Source: Pleurostoma richardsiae
Taxonomy: Eukaryota; Ascomycota; Sordariomycetes; Calosphaeriales; Pleurostomataceae
DNA length: 64,000 nt
Assembly (NCBI GenBank): GCA_030052745.1
Contig: JANBVO010000021.1
Location: 62,001 to 126,000 of the forward strand
Direction: 5' to 3'
The notes under the pieces: generated by a model
Databases searched by the model: none
The model's input: only the letters and a program-made list of their open reading frames with translations
Told to the model about the DNA's origin: nothing
Position numbers and translations under genes: made by a program
Shown: positions 59,757 to 64,000 of the stretch, one piece after another
Layout: every line of letters begins with the position of its first letter
Numbering within the stretch: position 1 is the first letter of the stretch

Positions 59757-60355
59757 CACTTCTTGGGTCGAACATATTTGGACATCCGACGTCTGTATGT
59801 AGCTGTCGCTTGATGTAGGAACCATCGCCAATCCTTTGCGGTCGTCGAGCAAGACGCACTTACCGAACACGCTAGATGTCATCTGTTGTGCCATCGAGTG
59901 CTTCTATGGATGGAGGCATGCCACTCAGTCCGCTTGAATCGCGTCCCTAGTGGTCGTCCGTATCAGACTGAGTGTTTCAGTCTTCCACCTAAGGCAGGAT
60001 ATGTCATCCCACACAGTGAAAGCACTCTCCTCTGTGTACTCCTTCCATCCTTCATGTCCCCGTCGCATTCAATATCCCAACAGAACGCACGTACAAAAAC
60101 GTAGTCCGGTCCTCTGCCTCCAACCGATACTCCTCGACTCTCCCCTCCATCGCAATAGCTGAGAAGTTCACCACTGCCGGGCCCCCCTTCGTCACCACCG
60201 GCATGCGGTCGGGTTAGTCGTGTAGACCTCGCCTACGGTGTTGCTCGGCGTGAAATAATACATACGCATCTCAAAGGTATAATAGTTCCGACGTTCGTTC
60301 AAAAACCCTCCCATTTAGCACGTCAGTGCTAACGCGATATCGAGTTCGTCCATAT

Positions 60356-60373
60356 CCTAACCCTAATCCTAAC
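60356..60373 (-). repeat. Short interstitial telomere-like repeat
   Basis: Three units, CCTAAC CCTAAT CCTAAC on the plus strand; the minus strand reads GTTAGGATTAGGGTTAGG, close to fungal TTAGGG telomere repeats. Flanking DNA is ordinary and housekeeping genes lie on both sides, so it is not a chromosome end. Confidence 0.7.
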
Positions 60374-60972
60374 TTACTCTCACGTCCGGGCATTTAGTCT
60401 TACTGTCGTGCCCGACAAAACTTATGAGAAAACACTCCCATCCAGCTCATCACGAGGGACAATCACACAAACGTCAGAGATAGATCAAGATGTCTTTTCC
60501 ATCATTAACATTACTCATGATGGCGGGCACTCGAAGAGGCTGGGTTGAATCCAGCATTTGCCTTCCAGCCTTGTTGCCACCCTCCCTTTTTTTAGCCCTT
60601 TCTCTTTCCTCTTCCAGCGTCTCATCAATGCTGCCATGATTTACACCAGATGTATGCTATGCCTGTCATCTCGTCATCAGACCCCACTCCCAAAGCGAAA
60701 AAAAGACACAAGATGGGAGCGATGAGGACCTTCAGACGCGACGCCCGTCTCCCTGTCGTTTCAGTCCTCCGTCCCAGTGGTATCACTATGCAATGCGTCC
60801 CTCCTTTCCCTGTTCCCTTTATGAAGCGGGAACATTTAACCAGCATAAAACACGAAAAAACAATCCCCTTTTGTTCCCGAATTTTCGACCCTGAGGAACA
60901 GAGCAGACCATATGCTCGCGTCGTGACTCATCGTAACAACGGCGAGCAGACACATCGAATCTAAGGCGACGC

Positions 60973-63536
60973 TCACATCACGACGCACTCCCGCTCCGGC
61001 GGCTCGCCGGTCTTCACCTTCGCCTTCTCCTTCTCGCCGCCTCCGCCGCCTCGGCTCTTCGACTTCCCCCGCTCCTTCTTGTGGGAGTGGTGGTGGTGAT
61101 GGTGGTGCTCCTTTCCGTTCGGGATTTCCAGCTCGGCCGCGGCCGGCACGCCGTCCTCGTCGTCCGCCTCGTCGTCCCCGTCAGCCTCGCGCAGCGGCTC
61201 CTTGCTCGTGCGCATGAGCCCGCCCAGCCGCGACATGGTGATGCTGATGCGGTTCTCGCCCGCCTGGCTGGCTGGCCGGCTGCGGCTGCCGCCGCTGGCT
61301 GTCTTGGCGAACCGTCTGGAGATCCTCTGCGCCGTTGACGGCTCCTCGCCGGGTGTCACGGCGGGCGAGTGCCCGGTTTCGGGCGTGATGGCGGGAGTGG
61401 CGGCGGTCGACTCCGAGAAGGTGAGGCTGCCGCGGCGGGAGGAGGAGCTACCCCCAATGAGGGTGGATGACGAGTACGGGTCATCGTCGGCGGTGAAGCT
61501 CAGGCGCGGCGGACGCTCGAGCTCTGAAGAGAAGCGGATGCTGGGGCCCGTCGAAGAATTCGTCCAGCCTGACGAGTCGAAGTAGCCACTAGCCTGCCTC
61601 GACAGGGCGCCGTCCAGGGTCGGGGTCTGCGTGCCGGTCGCCCCACCCACGTTGCTGGTAGAGTCGTTGTACGACGGGGGCTCATTTTCTGAGCCGTTGG
61701 TCGAGGCTGCTGTGATATCAACCATCGGAACAATCTGGTAGAAAAGCAGGTAGGGCATCTCCTCCCTGAGGGCCTGCTTGATGTCATCCACATAGGAGAC
61801 CCGATTATCGAGGTTAAGATCGTCAAACTTGACCCACTGGGCTTCCTCATAATCCGGTGGCGGGTCGCTGTCGTGCCGGCGGTTATCGGTGAGCAGCTTC
61901 GGCGCGACTCTTGCGAACGAGATGTAATGGCCGCTGTGGAGAGAGTCTCCTCGGTGGCAGACTACGGACTGGAGCACTAATTTATACTCAGCACTCAAGC
62001 CGTTGACTTCGTCGACCTTCACGTCGTCCACCATCATGAAGTGAGGCAACCTCAAACTATCGGGAATATCTATGAATGTGTTCTGTCGCCTGGGCATCCC
62101 CGACTCAGTCATCATGTAGCGCTTTAGGCAGATGCCCACAACAGGTCGCTGGTTGAAATGTTTCGCGACCTCAACGTCTGTCTGGGGCTCACTGTTCGAG
62201 GCGGCGTGCCAGGCTATATCGGGTGGATGTTAGTGACTGTGAAATCCTGAGATGTGGCAGACAACTCACGTATCAATCTGAAGAACTGCCAAGCAGGAAT
62301 TGTGACAGCCTTTACAACCGTGGACCCTGTCCGCTTCGCTCTTTGCAGTAGAGTGCCCGCGTCCGTTTCGGTCGCTCGACCTTCCTCATCGAGAATGACG
62401 CGCTGAATTATACTCGTTGACCTATGACGCGCTTGCGGGCGTATATCTGACGCAGAAGTCGAGGCGGGCGACTCGAGCGTCGTCCACCTCCGGCGCAAGG
62501 CATGAATATCCTCGATGTGGTCGGTCGACTCGGGATCTGCGTTATCATCATCCGCATTCTGTATGAGATGTATCGTCGTGCCTCTTGGTGTCAGGGGAGA
62601 TCGTTCCCCTGCCATCTTCTCCTCCAGACTGTCCCGCAGGACATCTACCTTCGTGTTGAAGTATTCTTCGAGGCAGTCCTCGAGCTTTATGCCCTTCCCG
62701 TCGGGATCGGCAGGTACGGCCAGGTTGAGGAGCCTCTCATACACAACCTTGTGATCATCGTCGTCTCGTTTTCCTTGGTGGAACAGGTCCACTTGCAAGG
62801 TGAGCAGAGGGAGCTGCAGGGTTTCGGTTATGAAGGCGAACGCTTCTGAAGTGTCCTGTTGTTCAAGCAATTGAGCGTCCCGCCAGCCGCACGCAGCTAG
62901 TGCGTCCTGAATATGCTTCGTCTAAGCTACCGTTAGTAAGGATTGAACTCCTTGTCTCGGCCCGGGAGGGGGGGTTGTTGCGGGTGGTCTGCTGGCGCCT
63001 ACCATATCCGTGTGGATCAGCTTTCCCGTCCTCAGCATATTGACCCAGAGGCGAAGGAGGGCGGCGAGTTTGCGCTGCGGCTCGTCTGAAAGTTCGTTCT
63101 TGAGCATGCATTCAAATGCTTCGAGTTTGGCGAACATGGCGAATAGCAGGGCGTCCAGGTAGCACGTAACGTTCCCCAAGTTCTCGGCGCCCAGCATGGT
63201 CACGTTGGGATTGTAGGGCAGGACGATTCCAGCGAACGATTTTTGCTGGAGGAGCAGGACCTCGATGGCTTTGTCGACGTCTCCGGCAGCGTACTTGCTG
63301 CTGAGCGCAAATCGGAAGAAATCGGTGGGGATATCGGTAACGTTCATGTCGGTGAGCCGTTTCGTTATGTCCTCAATCTGTGCGTTTGGAAAGGCCCGGT
63401 TAGACAGGGCGAGTGTCCAAGGATGCAACCCAAGAGGGCAGGGGAGCTGAGCAAGACTGGGGAGTACCTTTGCGTTTTCCTTTTCCTTCTCATCGTCCTC
63501 CTTGGAGAATTGCCTTGACGCATCGTTCTTGAACAT
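60973..63536 (-). CDS. Ubiquitin-specific protease with C-terminal CaaX box
   Basis: Cysteine deubiquitinase of the USP/UCH family (778 aa from the ATG at 63536). Exons 63536-63468, 63377-63003, 62921-62270, 62213-60973; phases fit. The catalytic Cys box is ENLGNVTCYLDALLFAMFAK; a Gln/Asp motif follows in LLEQQDTSEAFAFITETLQL; the His box is VVCHRGDSLHSGHYISFARV and the end of the domain is QALREEMPYLLFYQIVP. The C-terminal 250 residues are disordered (Ser-rich, SRRGSLTFSES), then a seven-His run, a basic block (HKKERGKSKSRGG) and the final residues ECVVM. CVVM fits a CaaX farnesylation signal, so the enzyme is probably membrane-anchored. An upstream ATG at 63665 (MAQVTAEASPQR) may add a short first exon joining near TRPLSAEAFFS, but the donor site there is unclear. 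Substrates unknown. Confidence 0.9.
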
Positions 63537-64000
63537 GGAGAAGAACGCCTCAGCGGAGAGGGGCCGAGTCTACAGCGCAGTCAGCTGGCTTGTCCCAACG
63601 AACTCAGGCTGGGGAACGTACTCTATGACCCTCTGAGGACTTGCTTCGGCGGTGACCTGCGCCATTCTTGTCGCGTAGAGTCAGAAAGCGCTTAGGTATG
63701 CCGGCCTTCATCATGGCGACGGTGCGTGCGGGCGAGGTTGCTTGCGCGCTGGTGAGAGTGAGGGGCAGCGGAGGGGGGGGATGGAGGGCGGAAGAAGTGC
63801 GCTGCTGGATGGGCGAGCAGTGCAGACCAGAAGCCGGACGGCTAGAGGTTATCGCAGCTCGTGTGCAATTGGCATTTCCCGAGAACGAGCGACCTCGCGA
63901 GCCGAGCAGGCACGATAAATAGACTCTGGGGGGCTCCGAAGTGGTGTTAAGGAAAAACTATGGGCAGACGTGCAAGCGGGCACCAGCAGTGGTGGGATGG
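63537..64000. other. Upstream region of the deubiquitinase gene, right edge
   Basis: Probably contains the 5' end of the deubiquitinase: the minus-strand frame TRPLSAEAFFS continues upstream of 63536 to about 63570, and another ATG with a short frame lies at 63665. The rest is G-rich promoter-like sequence. An 84-codon plus-strand frame (63668-63922) is basic, Gly-rich and not convincing. Confidence 0.45.

Larger units (their letters stand above)
59619..60972. other. Intergenic region between the repeat-exon gene and the deubiquitinase
   Basis: 1.35 kb between converging genes. Holds a 22-T run (59735-59756) and a short telomere-like sequence (60356-60373). Short open frames only, no supported gene. 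Confidence 0.5.

Noticed and set aside
63668-63922. 84-codon plus-strand open frame at the right edge
   Set aside because: Basic Gly-rich composition, overlaps the probable promoter of the deubiquitinase, no family features.

Overview
The window is nuclear DNA of a filamentous ascomycete (Pezizomycotina, most likely Sordariomycetes). The evidence is short introns of about 50-90 bp with GTRNGT-like donors and CTAAC/CTGAC branch sites, GC-rich coding sequence, gene starts in A/C-rich context, and recognisable fungal orthologues (SSD1, SET1, RRP17, 161-residue tropomyosin, NADP-GDH). The species cannot be named from the sequence alone. I see no transposon, virus-derived element, CRISPR array or rRNA gene.

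Layout from left to right: a partial gene at the left edge (-); acid-sphingomyelinase-like protein (-); Rds1-type ferritin-like secreted protein (-); SSD1 (-); GLE1 (+); TLG1/syntaxin-6-type SNARE (-); cyclophilin B (+); TRM112 (+); BIG1/VOA1-type ER protein (-); RRP17/NOL12 (+); tropomyosin (-); a securin-like D-box/KEN-box protein (+); SET1 histone H3K4 methyltransferase (+); a 1365-residue fusion of a GMC oxidoreductase and an alpha/beta hydrolase (-); NADP-glutamate dehydrogenase (-); DNA polymerase delta catalytic subunit (-); a small unknown protein (+); GET4 (-); an intron-containing tRNA-Gly(CCC) (+); 6-phosphofructo-2-kinase (-); TOM40 (+); a secreted repeat protein built of tandem duplicated exons (+); and a ubiquitin-specific protease with a C-terminal CaaX box (-). 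Most genes are housekeeping genes of RNA export and translation control, chromatin, replication, protein sorting and metabolism. They are independent units, not operons. Several pairs are head-to-head with short shared promoters (TLG1/cyclophilin B, BIG1/RRP17, tropomyosin/securin-like).

The most unusual locus is 58405-59618. A signal peptide is followed by a lead-in exon and then five near-identical exons. Each of the five encodes a His/Lys/Pro-rich block (core HKPHFPRD) followed by an acidic block ending in K-F-K-K or K-K-K. All inter-repeat introns are phase 1, so each exon is a self-contained module that can be duplicated. Each splice junction converts a potential Lys-Lys-Arg into Lys-Lys-Pro. 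I do not recognise a named family. Other points worth a second look are the degenerate phosphatase site (RAG for RHG) in the PFK-2 protein, a Cys nucleophile in the GMC-hydrolase fusion, an Asp in place of the fourth Cys of the CysA motif of Pol delta, two possible C-termini for cyclophilin B (HVEL versus a membrane anchor), the CaaX box on the deubiquitinase, and two GC-AG introns.

Exon boundaries were derived by hand from splice signals, reading-frame continuity and remembered family sequences. They are consistent in phase, but no alignment or transcript data were used.
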